Below, piece by piece: positions 1-11,300 of a DNA stretch of 64,000 nucleotides (position 1 is the stretch's first letter; every line of letters begins with the position of its first letter). Source of the stretch: Nematopogon swammerdamellus. Taxonomy: Eukaryota; Arthropoda; Insecta; Lepidoptera; Adelidae. The stretch lies in the NCBI GenBank assembly GCA_946902875.1, contig OX336355.1, positions 10,561,347-10,625,346 of the forward strand. The letters are read 5' to 3'. Below the pieces are notes generated by a model, which had not been told where the DNA came from, searched no databases, and saw only the letters and a program-made list of their open reading frames with translations. A program made the translations under genes and the position numbers.

Positions 1-551
1 CGGCGGCGACAGCGCGCGTAGGCTCGACACCTCCTCGCCCATCACCTCCACGTCGTCGTCGCTCTCCGCAAACAGAGTGTCGCACTCCATCTCCTCTGTG
101 ACCCAAAAATTCCACATAAAACAAATGAATCAAAGCTCGGTTCCAAAATGTTATACTGGCAGTGTAGTTCAGATTTTCGTTCCATTGATGCAAGTATTGA
201 AATTGGAAGTCAGTACGAGGCAGTAAATAATGAACGTTGCTTCAGTGGCACGAACTCGCACGCCTCTGTGCGACAGGGACGACGCTCGACAACCGGATTG
301 TCTCTTCCTAAAGCACGATTTTCATTATTTACTGCCATGTACTGTACATTTATATTTGTAAAAATAATTGTAGTTTGTAGTGCACGGGGGGAGGGGGGGG
401 GGGGGGTAATGATAAGTGTTTACAGAAACGGGAAGGTTGACGTACCGTTCTGCGGCGGAGGATCGACCGTGGCACAGCACGCGGTGTCGAGTATGTCGGC
501 GAGAGAGGATGGGCCCGGCAATTCCCAGGAATCGTCGCCTTGTTCGCCCAT
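1..551 (-). CDS. Partial unknown gene, exons 1-2, acidic N-terminus
   Basis: Two minus-strand exons join in frame. Exon 1 is 446-551: ATG at 551, 35 codons plus one base, donor GTACGT at 445-440. Exon 2 is 95 down to the window edge, after a CACAG acceptor at 96-100. The split codon reads Glu, and 67 codons are visible. The protein begins MGEQGDDSWELPGPSS and exon 2 is very acidic (CDTLFAESDDDVEVMGEE), a composition common in activation or disordered regions. The family was not recognised. The gene continues beyond position 1, and a MITE (211-344) sits in intron 1. The start is the first ATG in this frame with an open reading frame to the donor. The exon structure is well supported; the function is unknown. 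Confidence 0.6.
211..344. mobile_element. Small MITE, CAGTAC family copy A
   Basis: It begins CAGTACGAGGCAGTAAATAAT and ends in the near-complement (ATTATTTACTGCCATGTACTG). Related copies lie at 24580-24685 and 37285-37454. A TA follows the right end. It lies in intron 1 of the left-edge gene. Confidence 0.6.
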
Positions 552-1800
552 AACGCACGCTTTGTGCCGTACGTGACACGGGCACGACCCGCGCGCGCCG
601 TAGCGGCGGACCTCAACGACTGTTGCGCGGACTGGGGCTCATAATGCTATGCTAGCCGAGACACGGTTACACAATGTAATATGCCCGAAAAGGGTCAATT
701 CCTATCCAGCCAATTCAATTCACCAAATAAATAAATAATCACCTCAACGCCACCGCCGCCATCTGTCTAAAAGTCTAGCGGTGCGCTTAATCACATTTGT
801 CGAGTCGAATAATAATTTGGTTATGGTCAAATGAACAGTGCTGTGCTGGTGCTAGCGTTATTTCTTTTAATTTATTTATTCTAATACTATACAAATACAT
901 CTACAGAACTATGCAAATGAAATAGTTTTGGTCCGAAACTAAAAGGATATTAAAAACAAATATAATATCGCCATCCGAAGAACTTGTATATTATATTCAT
1001 AGTTAGGTAAAGAATGGTTCCAAGTAAATAAGCGGGTACTTTAAAATTTTTATTCCAACTTTCGACCGCGATTCCTCCATCCCCGGCCGGCCGACATGCT
1101 ATTCGCAGCCCCTGTTAATGTCTGAATTCCCGTGGGCACCGTAAACCATAATAAAATTATGTCGAGCTACGCATTTAAAAAAAATATTGGTTGTCTGTAA
1201 AGTCAGTTTACGGACGATAGTTTTACGTGATAACGTCATAAAGAAACACAGCTATAAGAATTACCGCATTTTTTCGTACGGCACCCCTATCGCTGCCGTA
1301 CGCCGTACATTTGTCGATTTCTAGCCTCGATTACTGTACGATACGGCAATTACCGTACGTTTTGGCAACACTGCCGCTTGGGCCGATTGTGCCTCTCTAT
1401 CGCTTGTTACGCGCTCTCGCTTGCACACACCGGCTCAGATGGAACGTGACACTTTTTCGTGCGTGCAGCCGGTGTTCATCAATTTATAAGACGTTATCAC
1501 GTCAAAAATTCTTTTCTTCACTACCATACATTTACTACTTAGACGTATTATGGATACGTGTGAGGTTCAGAACCTTAAAACTATCTCAAAACTGAACATT
1601 CGGAACATAATTTTGAGCGGTTATAAAATTTAGATAAAATTAATCGAATTGACGCATCGAATTGACACGTTGTGCCAGTAAGCAAAAATTTTCATGGCAA
1701 AGAAAACCAAACAAGACCATGCAACATTGGCAACCCTAAAAGGACGAGATATTTATTTTACAGTACCCGGCCGGCAGCATATTTCCAAAGTCTATTATGC
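552..1800. other. Upstream region without a recognised gene
   Basis: This is the 5' flank of the left-edge gene. The first about 100 bp are GC-rich and may contain its promoter. A 13-bp inverted pair (ACGTGATAACGTC) at 1225-1237 and 1489-1501 may bound a 280-bp MITE. The short ORFs here show no recognisable protein. Confidence 0.4.
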
Positions 1801-1809
1801 GAGTTGCTC

Positions 1810-2330
1810 TGATTGGTCGTTCTCAGTTTGGCGGGAAAATAAAATTTCGGAAGTATTTTCGAAAATAAAGTTTTTTAGGTGGTTATAAAAAATAACCATA
1901 ACCTAATTTGAACAGCCTAACATTGCTTAACAAAAAAAAGTAAGAAATATGAATTTCGGAAGTATTTTCGAAAATATTTTCGAAAATAATTTTTTTGGGT
2001 GGTTATAAAAAAATAACCATAACCTAATTTTAACACCCTAACATTGCTTAACAAAAAAAAGTCAAACAAAACAAACTTTGGCAAAAGGGACACGAACCCA
2101 TGGTCGAGATCGAAAAAATAGACCCCTACACTGTACCACTGAGCCACCAAATTACATATAAACGACCAAATGAATATCGGATTCAGTAGGTTCGCTGAGA
2201 GTGCCGGAGACAAAGAGGATATAACCACCGGAGACGGAGGCAGACGAAATTTAAATTTCCCGCCAAACTGGCATCGACCAATCCGCAGGATCGCAGGATC
2301 CGCAGGAGCCGCCAGAGCATTCAGGTGTCA
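1810..2330 (-). mobile_element. TIR element with internal tRNA-like segment and tandem repeat
   Basis: Inverted ends pair around 1810-1848 (GATTGGTCG, TTTGGCGGGAAA) with 2246-2290 (TTTCCCGCCAAA, CGACCAATC). Inside, a segment with GGTGGTTATAAAAA and AACATTGCTTAAC is present twice (about 1844-1935 and 1949-2065). On the minus strand 2150-2085 carries an A-box-like GGCTCAGTGGTAC and a B-box-like GGTTCGTGTCC. The same modules recur in the element around the second LINE (40250-44712). Confidence 0.5.
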
Positions 2331-2399
2331 AACCCGCGGATGAACAAGTTTATTTGCCGCGTCGTCGTAAATAAAAATATATAAATTGTATTTTTGAGA

Positions 2400-3451
2400 T
2401 ATACAGTGTGTTCGGCACATCGACCGACAAAATTTTTTTGTAGGTAAGGGGGGTCATTTACAACGTTTTGTTTGACCCATGATACCTTTTGTCAGATGTC
2501 ACGTGGCATCGAGATACGATTTTTTTTCTTTATTTTTGAAAATAACCAAAATCCCAGCTTTAAGCCCTTGTAACTTTTTTGTTTATGATTTTATCAGCAT
2601 GAAATAAAATTTATTGAATTTTACGATGTATCCTTGTTCTAGAAAAAATATTATTTGATGAAGTTAATATCATGAAAAGGTCTTATGACTTCCCAAAGTC
2701 CCGAGAACGAGTAAAAATATAACAGAATCTTAATTAAAAAAAAACTGACAGCAATTGATAGCTTCATTTTCTTTTAAAAAGTTCGCTAGTTTATGCCCTT
2801 TCCAACTGTATACCACATGTCATACAAATAATTCACTATGTGGTCAAAATTAGGCACAGAGACAGAACAGAACGACAAAATTAGGGATAATTTGCAAGAG
2901 TGCCCGCGCGACCGGTACATATTCTCAATTTGAAACTGCTCCCGAAAAAGCTCTCAATGTGGGAAGCGAGTGCCCATGTTGTCGTTCTGTTCTGTCTCTC
3001 TGCCTAATTTTGACCACTTAGTGAATTATTTGTATGACATGTGGTACACCGTTGGAAAGGGCGTAAACTAGCGTACTTTTTATAAGAAAATGAAGCGCTC
3101 AATTGCTGTGGTTTTTTTTTTAATAAATTAAGAAATTAAGATTCTGTCACATTTTACTCGTTCTCGGGACTTTGGGAGGTCATAAAACCTTTTCATGGTA
3201 TTAACTTCATCAAATAATATTTTTTTCTAGAACAAGGATATATCTTAAAATTCAATAAAGTTTATTTCGTTCTGATACAATCATAACCAAAAAAGGTACA
3301 AGGGTTTAAAGCTCGGATTTTGGTAATTTTCAAAAATAAAAATAAAAAATCGTATCTTTATACCACGTGACATCTGAAAAAAAGTATCATGGGTCAAAAC
3401 GTTGCCTACAAACAAATGTTGTCGGTCGTTGTGCCGAACATCCTGTATATA
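2400..3451. mobile_element. Large foldback element, arms about 475 bp
   Basis: The left arm (about 2400-2879) is complementary to the right arm (about 2978-3451), with a spacer of about 98 bp. The ends read ATACAG..TGTTCGGCAC on both sides. Paired landmarks include GTTCTGTTCTGTCTC near the centre and CTAGAACAAGGAT in the outer arms. The arms differ by scattered substitutions and small indels, so it is not fresh. No transposase is present. Confidence 0.8.
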
Positions 3452-3722
3452 TTGTTGTTGGCAATGTTGTATGGACAAAGGTTGTGATTTTAGTAGGATC
3501 TGGAATTCAAGCCTAATTTATAAAGCTGTGCTGTCATTTGAGTTTAATACCTTTGCCTATCCCAAAAAAAGGGATAAAACAACCAAAAAAAAAAAAAAAT
3601 CATATAAGTCAAAAGATGTCAATGCAGCAAAATGTCATTGCCTATCATAGATAACATGTTAGCCAATCCATGTGTGTGTGTAAAAAAATAATTGTATTCT
3701 CAACGATTTCTTTTAATTTTAG

Positions 3723-3797
3723 TTCGTGACTGGCCTTGGTCTGGCTGGCTGTGTCTTGGCCGCGTCCATGGTTTATGTGGGGAAAATCTCATCTACA
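3723..3797 (+). other. Open hydrophobic extension upstream of the RFK start
   Basis: After a polypyrimidine-AG acceptor (AG at 3721-3722) the RFK frame is open for 25 codons before the ATG at 3798. The codons spell a hydrophobic stretch (VTGLGLAGCVLAASMVYVGK) like a membrane or mitochondrial-import segment. A second in-frame ATG is at 3768. Either this is 5' UTR, or an unseen upstream exon supplies the start and the enzyme carries an N-terminal anchor. Confidence 0.45.
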
Positions 3798-6700
3798 ATG
3801 ACTCAATACAAACTACCTCTATTTGTGTCTGGCGAGGTGGTGGCTGGTTTCGGTCGCGGTTCCAAAGATCTAGGATGCCCCACGGGTAAGAGAATATTTT
3901 ATTACCTGCGGCGAAGCATGTTTTATATTGACCCATTTATATATTATTATTTTATACATTTATTCACACATTTTTTAAAACTTATTTTGTATAGGTACAA
4001 TAGAATATAAAATATAAAAACATATATTCAAATTAAAGGCTGGGGTTTCCAATACGTACACCTTTCTTTCAACTAGCTGGTATTATAGGCGTGTAGTTTA
4101 GGCTTTTACGATTCTAAAGATGTAATTTTTATTCTGCGGAATTGCGTAGTTTCGGAGAAAACAATTTGGAAAAAAATATTTTTCATACCATATAAATTTA
4201 AATTTATTTTTCGAATTTTTGAATTTTTTTTTAAATATGCACCAAAACATTAATTTTCAATAGGAATTTATGCAAAAACGACATGCGCCGCCTCAACATT
4301 ACGTTAGGGTTAATTTATAGAAGATATGAATTAACCCTGGTTATTTTTTTTTTAAACCACCTAAACGTTCACCCATACCACTTCCTTTATTTTTACATAC
4401 ATTTATATTGTAATAGCAGTATTTTGTGGTCCTTTATGCTCCTGTATTTTTTTTTTTTACGAGGTGTACGTTTTGGAAACCCGCCCCAAATTAAATATTA
4501 TTAATAGGCTAACAGCTATTAGCTGATCCATCACAACACTTATTTAGATTATATAAACTTAAGTATTACAAAAATAAGGTAAGGCTAACTAAACTAAGTT
4601 TCATACAATATATCCAGATAATACAATTTTCCCATGGGGACCGACACCATGGTCCCAAGAGAGGCGGTGCTCCCACACTAGATTACAATTACACAAGCGA
4701 AGGGTCATTTTGGGTTCAAGAACCCCACTCCTTCCTCCAGAATCATCACTCCTTTCTTCCTCATCCACCAACAGGCATCATTAAAAAAAAAGAAATTATT
4801 TACATTATATTATCCTATTTTACATTAACATTTTATTTATTAAAGTTATTAGCCAATCAAATTAGTCTGCATTCCGATCACAATCGTACTCAGCTCACTG
4901 TCGAATTGGCGTAGCATCATCCTACGCTGAACGCTCACTGCAGGAGAGGAGTGACAGAATGAAGTCAGCCGCACGGAATGGACGGAGGAGAGGAACGGGT
5001 GTGACTGCAAGCGAGCACGAGCTTGAGTCCGGCCTTCAGCAGTACAAAATCACTGCTTTCCGCCATCGGAGTTAAACCCGCTTTTCCAGATCCAGTCTGG
5101 ATCATGGGAGTGTGCTCCGGAATGCATTCCCGCAAAGAGGCAGAATGACTACTATACACCCATGGTAGTCTTCAGGTCAGCATTGTGGGGCTGGTGACCA
5201 TGGGAGACCACATGTTTTCCTGGGAGGGGGGGCCCGGGGGTCCTCTCGCTCTCTGCGACTGTCAGTTAGTTGAGTCTATTCGAGTTGCACAAGGCATCAC
5301 CGCGCCCTGGACACATTCTGATACGCTCCATGAACCAAACCCATCCAAATCAATGAGCCGAACCAAAAATAGAAAAGTTTGTAAACCTTCAGCGGCCCGT
5401 TCTCCCTCAAAATTTAAAGTAGACCTCGCAAATATAAGAGGTCTACATACGAATTTCTCCTCCGTCGCCTGCCATCTGCAGACGGCGAGGCCTCACCTCC
5501 TCTTTCTTACGGAGACCCAGATCGGGCGTCCTGCGGACACATCCTACCTGGACGTTCCTGGTTACAATCTTCAGGAACGTTTCATGGCGAAGGGTGGTGT
5601 CTGCTTGTACGTTGGATCTGGTGTCTCCTATACCCGGCTCACCCGATTTGAGGATCCTGCTTTCCCTGTGCTATGGATCCGCGTGAATCTTCCCCATGTG
5701 GTGAGAGTTTACGCGGGTGCGTACAGATCCCCTAACCTCAGTGCGTCAAGAACAGAGGCATTTTGCGAGCATCTCAGCAGTACGGCAGACAAACTGCTTT
5801 GCGAGTTCCCTACGGCGGAGTTAGTGATGCTGGGTGATTTCAATGCTAAACACCAAGACTGGTTGGGCTCCCCCATCACTGACCATGCCGGCAGGGAGAC
5901 TTACAACTTGGCCATTGCACACGGGTTGACGCAGTTGGTGTCCGGAACCACTCGGATACCTGATAACCCTACTCATCGACCTAGTTTGCTGGACCTTGTG
6001 CTGACTAGCGAGCCAAATGGTTACAAGGTGAGGGTTGAAGCTCCCCTCGGTAACTCCGACCATTGCCTTGTACGCTCAACTGTGCCAACTGTACACCTCG
6101 CGGAAGCACGTGAATGTAGTACGCGAACAGTTTGGCACTACCGGTCAGCACAATGGGATGACTTCCGTTCCTTCTTGGGAGCATACCCTTGGCACGACGT
6201 TTGCTTCTCTTCTCCAGACCCATCCCTGTGTGCCCAATCGGTCGTCGATGTGATCGCACAGGGTATGAATTTCTTCATCCCTACCTCCGCCGTTCCCATC
6301 GGCGGCCGCCATAAGCCTTGGTTTGATCGTCAATGCAGACTGGCTATTGACGCAAAGAACCAGGCTTACAGGAAATGGCTGCAGAATAGGTCTGTCGAGA
6401 ACAGGCGAGAGCTCAACGTCGCTGCTAGGTCCTGCAAACGAACGCAAAACTTGGCCAAATTCAGGCACGACCGTGGAATTGGCGCGAAACTTGCGCGTAG
6501 CCCTTCGGGTAGCCGCGCCTTCTGGTCTCTCGCCAAATCCATCGGTCGGAATTTCTGCCGTCCTGCTACACCTCCGCTGGAACGTCCGGATGGCTCGCTC
6601 GCTATACTCGCGAAGGAAAAGGCGAATATCTTTGCACGCCTTTTCGCATCCAACTCAAACATGGACGACCTGGGCGCCAACCCCCCTTCATTGCCCCATT

Positions 6701-8355
6701 GCGGGCGTATGATGGATAATATTAGGTTCCATCCCAGAGTCGTCTATAAAACGCTACGTGAGTTGGATATTTCGAAGAGTAGCGGGCCTGACGGCGTCCC
6801 GGCGGTTGTCTTGAAAAATTGTGCTCTGGAATTGGCGCCAGTCCTTACTCGCCTATTCAAACGCTCCTATTCCTCCGGTTCAATGCCTTCTTGCTGGAAA
6901 AGAGCTTCGGTCCAGCCGGTCCCCAAGAAGGGGGACCCAGCGAACCCATCGAACTATCGCCCTATTGCGATAACCTCACTCTTGAGTAAGGTTATGGAGC
7001 GTATTGTCAACTCAGCGCTCCTGACGTACCTAGAAGACTATAAACTCCTCGACGATAAGCAATACGGCTTCCGCAAGCAAAGGTCGACTGGAGATCTTCT
7101 AGCGTACGTCACGCACTTGTGGGCTGAAAGACTCGATGGTTTTGGGGAATCGCTGGCGGTCGCTTTGGATATATCCAAAGCATTCGATCGCGTCTGGCAC
7201 CGGGGACTCCTAAGCAAGCTTCCGGCCTACGGTGTCCCTACAAAACTGTGCACTTGGATCTCCAGCTTTTTGAGCAATCGGTCGATCTTTGTCACCCTTG
7301 ATGGTGCATGCTCGGCCGATTACTCAATCAATGCTGGTGTTCCACAAGGATCCGTGCTGTCGCCTACGCTGTTTCTATTATTTATTAACGACATGCTCTC
7401 GCTCGGCGAAATACATTGCTACGCGGACGACAGCACGGTGCACGAAGGGTTCATCAAAGACTGGAAGGGTAGAGAGGCGTCAGCAGCAAACGCGAGACGC
7501 GAAACTGTTGCTCGGGTTGACCTGGTTCTCGATAAAGTATCCTCATGGGGGAAGGAGAACTTGGTCAACTTCAACGTAGCTAAGACGCAAGCCTGTGCCT
7601 TCTCTACTAAGGCTGATCCGTTTCCACTCCAAGCAACTTTTCAGGGCAGCCAAGTCCCCAATGATGGTAGTCTGGGCGTCCTGGGTATAGAGGTGTCCAA
7701 GGACGTTGGATTTCGATCGTTCATAGAATCCAAGGCGAAACTAGCATCTCGAAAATTAGGGATACTCTACCGATGTCGGCGATTTTTCACACCGGTCCAA
7801 TTGCTTACACTCTATAAAGCACAAGTAAGACCGGTGATGGAATATTGCAGTCATCTTTGGGAGGGTTCCCCTGAGTACCTTCTTTCAGCCTTGGATTCTA
7901 TCCAACGACGAGCCATTCGCCTCATTGGCGACTCTGTACTCACAAAGGACCTTCAACCTCTAAAACACAGACGTATCGTTGGGTCATTGAGCCTGTTTTA
8001 TCGGTACTACTATGGCCGCTGCTCTGACGAAATTGCTTCCCTTATCCCTCCTCCTCCTGTTCGCCTTCGCCAAACCCGCCATACTCTCGCGGAACACCCC
8101 TTTGTAGTGGACAGACGAGTACTTCGAACGGCACGATTCTCTAAATCGTTCTTGTGCCGCACTGCAAAGGTGTGGAACGGGCTTCCGGGGAATATCTTTC
8201 CCCACTCCTACAATCCACGGATCTTCAAATCGCGGGTAAATAGCCTTTCCCCAGCGACATTAGTCCACCTCCAAGCCGGACTGGCACCTCCTCGGGGGTG
8301 ATATTGGCTGCGCCTGAGGCTTCGACCTCGGACACAGCCAGCTAGTTCGGAAACA

Positions 8356-8394
<39 letters not shown>

Positions 8395-11300
8395 TGTTTT
8401 AATCAGCAAATTTTCAAATGATTTACAATTATCTTTTCCTCTTGGCTCCAAGAGTGAAAAGTATTAGTGAACTAAATAGTTTTTTTTATGGAATGCTCGA
8501 CATGTGGCATTGTTAAACCTACGAAAAGGTGTCTAAACATCGCCATAGACATTCTGTGATGCACAGGGATTGCGAATGCCATGCAGGCATGACAGGAGCC
8601 TTTTCACTCCCCTTTTGAAAACTCCCATGCTGTACTTGGAGGGAAACAGATGGGCAGGGCGTGCGTTCCATTTTTTCCCGGTTCTGTGAATAAATGGCCT
8701 ACAGAATGGGTTGGTTCTTCGTGGTAGGTCGATTCTATAGGGGTGCAGGGATGCCCAGTACGCATAGTGATGAGGTGGAATGGGGACAGCTGAATGGAGT
8801 TAAACAGCTCCTCCAGCCTCACTTAGATAGCCGATGTCTCTACGGGACACCTCAGGGTCATTCACCTTCCCACGGCTCGACGCTGGATTGAGTCGAGCGG
8901 CGCAAGTTTATATGTACATATAGCTGAGAGCAGTACTCCAACCAAGCAATAATTTCAAATATAATGAAATGAATGCACAATTTGGTATGGTGTATTATTT
9001 AAACCTATACACATATACAGATATATAAAATTACCTCCGAGATCATTAGCAATCTCGGTGCCACGTCAAACTAATGAAACAACATTAGTGAGCCTAACAT
9101 TATCAGTTACGTATACTAGCTATATCTAGAAAGTGGCGGTTAGGTGGCCTAGTTGTTAAGGCACTTGCATATCTTACAAGAGATTTGGGGTTCGTCATTA
9201 TTAGTCCATTAGCTTAGCCTAAAAATATATTTATTATTCAACTTTTTTAAAAAGAGGATTGTTGTACATAGGTGACGTAGCCAAACGTGTCAGTTTATAA
9301 AACCATGATGTTTTTTTATAGAAACTGACACGGTTGGCTACATCACCTACCTAAAACATCCGTGATGTCAGCCTATTAACATCGGGTGAACTAGGTGCCA
9401 CGTCAGTGCCTCCCTTCATTTCATGTCGGCTACACTGAACTGGACGGAAAACACGAACTACTTACATAGCCGTTTCGACCGGTGGGGAGTATTTGTATTT
9501 TAGTGAAAAAAAAGAACATTCTTTCATTCTTACAGCGAACTATGGTCTGCCGGTGGTCCAGAGTATCCCCAAGGATCTTCCGACGGGTGTATACTGCGGA
9601 TGGGCACAGGTGGATAGCGGGCCTGTTCGCAAGATGGTTGCCAACATTGGCTGGTGTCCGTTCTATCAGAATAAGGAGAAATCTATTGTGAGTACTTTCT
9701 GTTAGCATTGACAATTTGTACGTACATACCACACACGCTGTATCCCGACAATCAGGGTAAGCAGAATTAATCGGTGTTGTGCTGCAAGAACTCTGGAAAA
9801 TTTCAACACAACATCGACCACCACGTTTAGCGAAGTATTCGGACAAGATAACTATCAAGCAGCAAGTAAGGCAAAAGACCCGCCTGCTGCACGACTCGGT
9901 GGAAGGACCGTGTCAAGGTGAGAGGTGGCTGTCCTGTCGCCCTTTAGCACTGTATCTCGTACTTATCCCTTAGTCGCCTTTTACGACATACACGGGAAGA
10001 GATGCAGTGGAGTTATTCTTTTTAAGTACAGGCCTCTCACAGTTTGTCAATTTGTGTATGTCCATTTAATGCATGTCAGTCAGTGCCTTTGTGACCACTG
10101 CTGCACGTACGCCTCGCGAATATTCTTCCCATCCCAGCCTTCAGTGGTACAGAGGAACAATTGCTTTCCTCCGGCATAGTTACTTGATGTCACCCGGCTT
10201 TGCATTCAGTCTGCTGGTTATCTAAAATCTAATCATACAATAAAAGTCCTGTTGCACTCTTTGACTTGTCCACGTAGATGAATATTTTATGGATATTATG
10301 CTACGAGTATATTTATAAATTGTTTTATCTGTTATCTTTATATTCCTCCATATCCCTTCCCTGCATATTATAAGAATCAACACCATTCTGTGTGCATATT
10401 TGTATATATGTATGTTCGCTTATATATAACTCAAGAATGGCTCAACCTATTCGTTTGCAATTTTTGACCATGTAATGCGACCAGGTTATACGCAGTCATT
10501 GGCTTATATACAGGGTGTCCAAAGTGTGATGTGGAATATCGAAGGATCGTGATATGTATCGTGTGTAAAGTGCAGTGATGAAAGAATTTTTTTTAAATCT
10601 CAATTATTTCCAATTTTGCCATTTTCTAACAAAGTAAATGCATACGATAGTGTGATCGCGCTCTATGCTTGTGCACGGCCGCGTAGGGCTATGCGAGGGA
10701 GGGACGCGGCGCGAGGCGCGCGGTTCGCGATCGCGAGGCGTGAGATGCGCGGGCGCGGGGCGCGCGCGGCGCTGACGAGCGAGAATCATAGATTTCGATA
10801 TAAGACGTAGCATACCTACCTACTACACTGCAATAAGGCATGTAGGTGTATGTATGTATGTAGCCAGTAAAAAGTAAATGATTATCTACATACCTCAAAT
10901 GATGTGAAGGTTTTCTACGTGATCTCCTTGCAGCTCGATGCATTATGACGAGACCCGGGCGATGCAGTAGCGGGTCTAGATTGCCATGTTCCCGTAAACA
11001 GTACAATGCACGCACAATCACTTCAGCCAGCACCGGCAGTCTGACGCCTGTTTGGAAATCTTTCACGATAAATGCGTTTGAAGCCCATTTCCGTTTGCTG
11101 CTCCATACGCGAGCAACATATCCACATATTCGTTATTCGTGAATGGAACTTTTAACAAGTACGTATGTTAAACACAAGCGCGAAACTTTCAATAATTCAA
11201 TTTACGAATCGAATTACCAAAAATACGTCAACACGGTCGGCCGCCCTTGACATACTGACCGACTGACACACATTGATCTTCCGCGCCGCGTGACCGGCTG

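Noticed and set aside
1694..1888. 64-codon ORF starting MAKKTKQDHA
   Set aside because: It runs into the TIR element at 1810 and shows no family resemblance.
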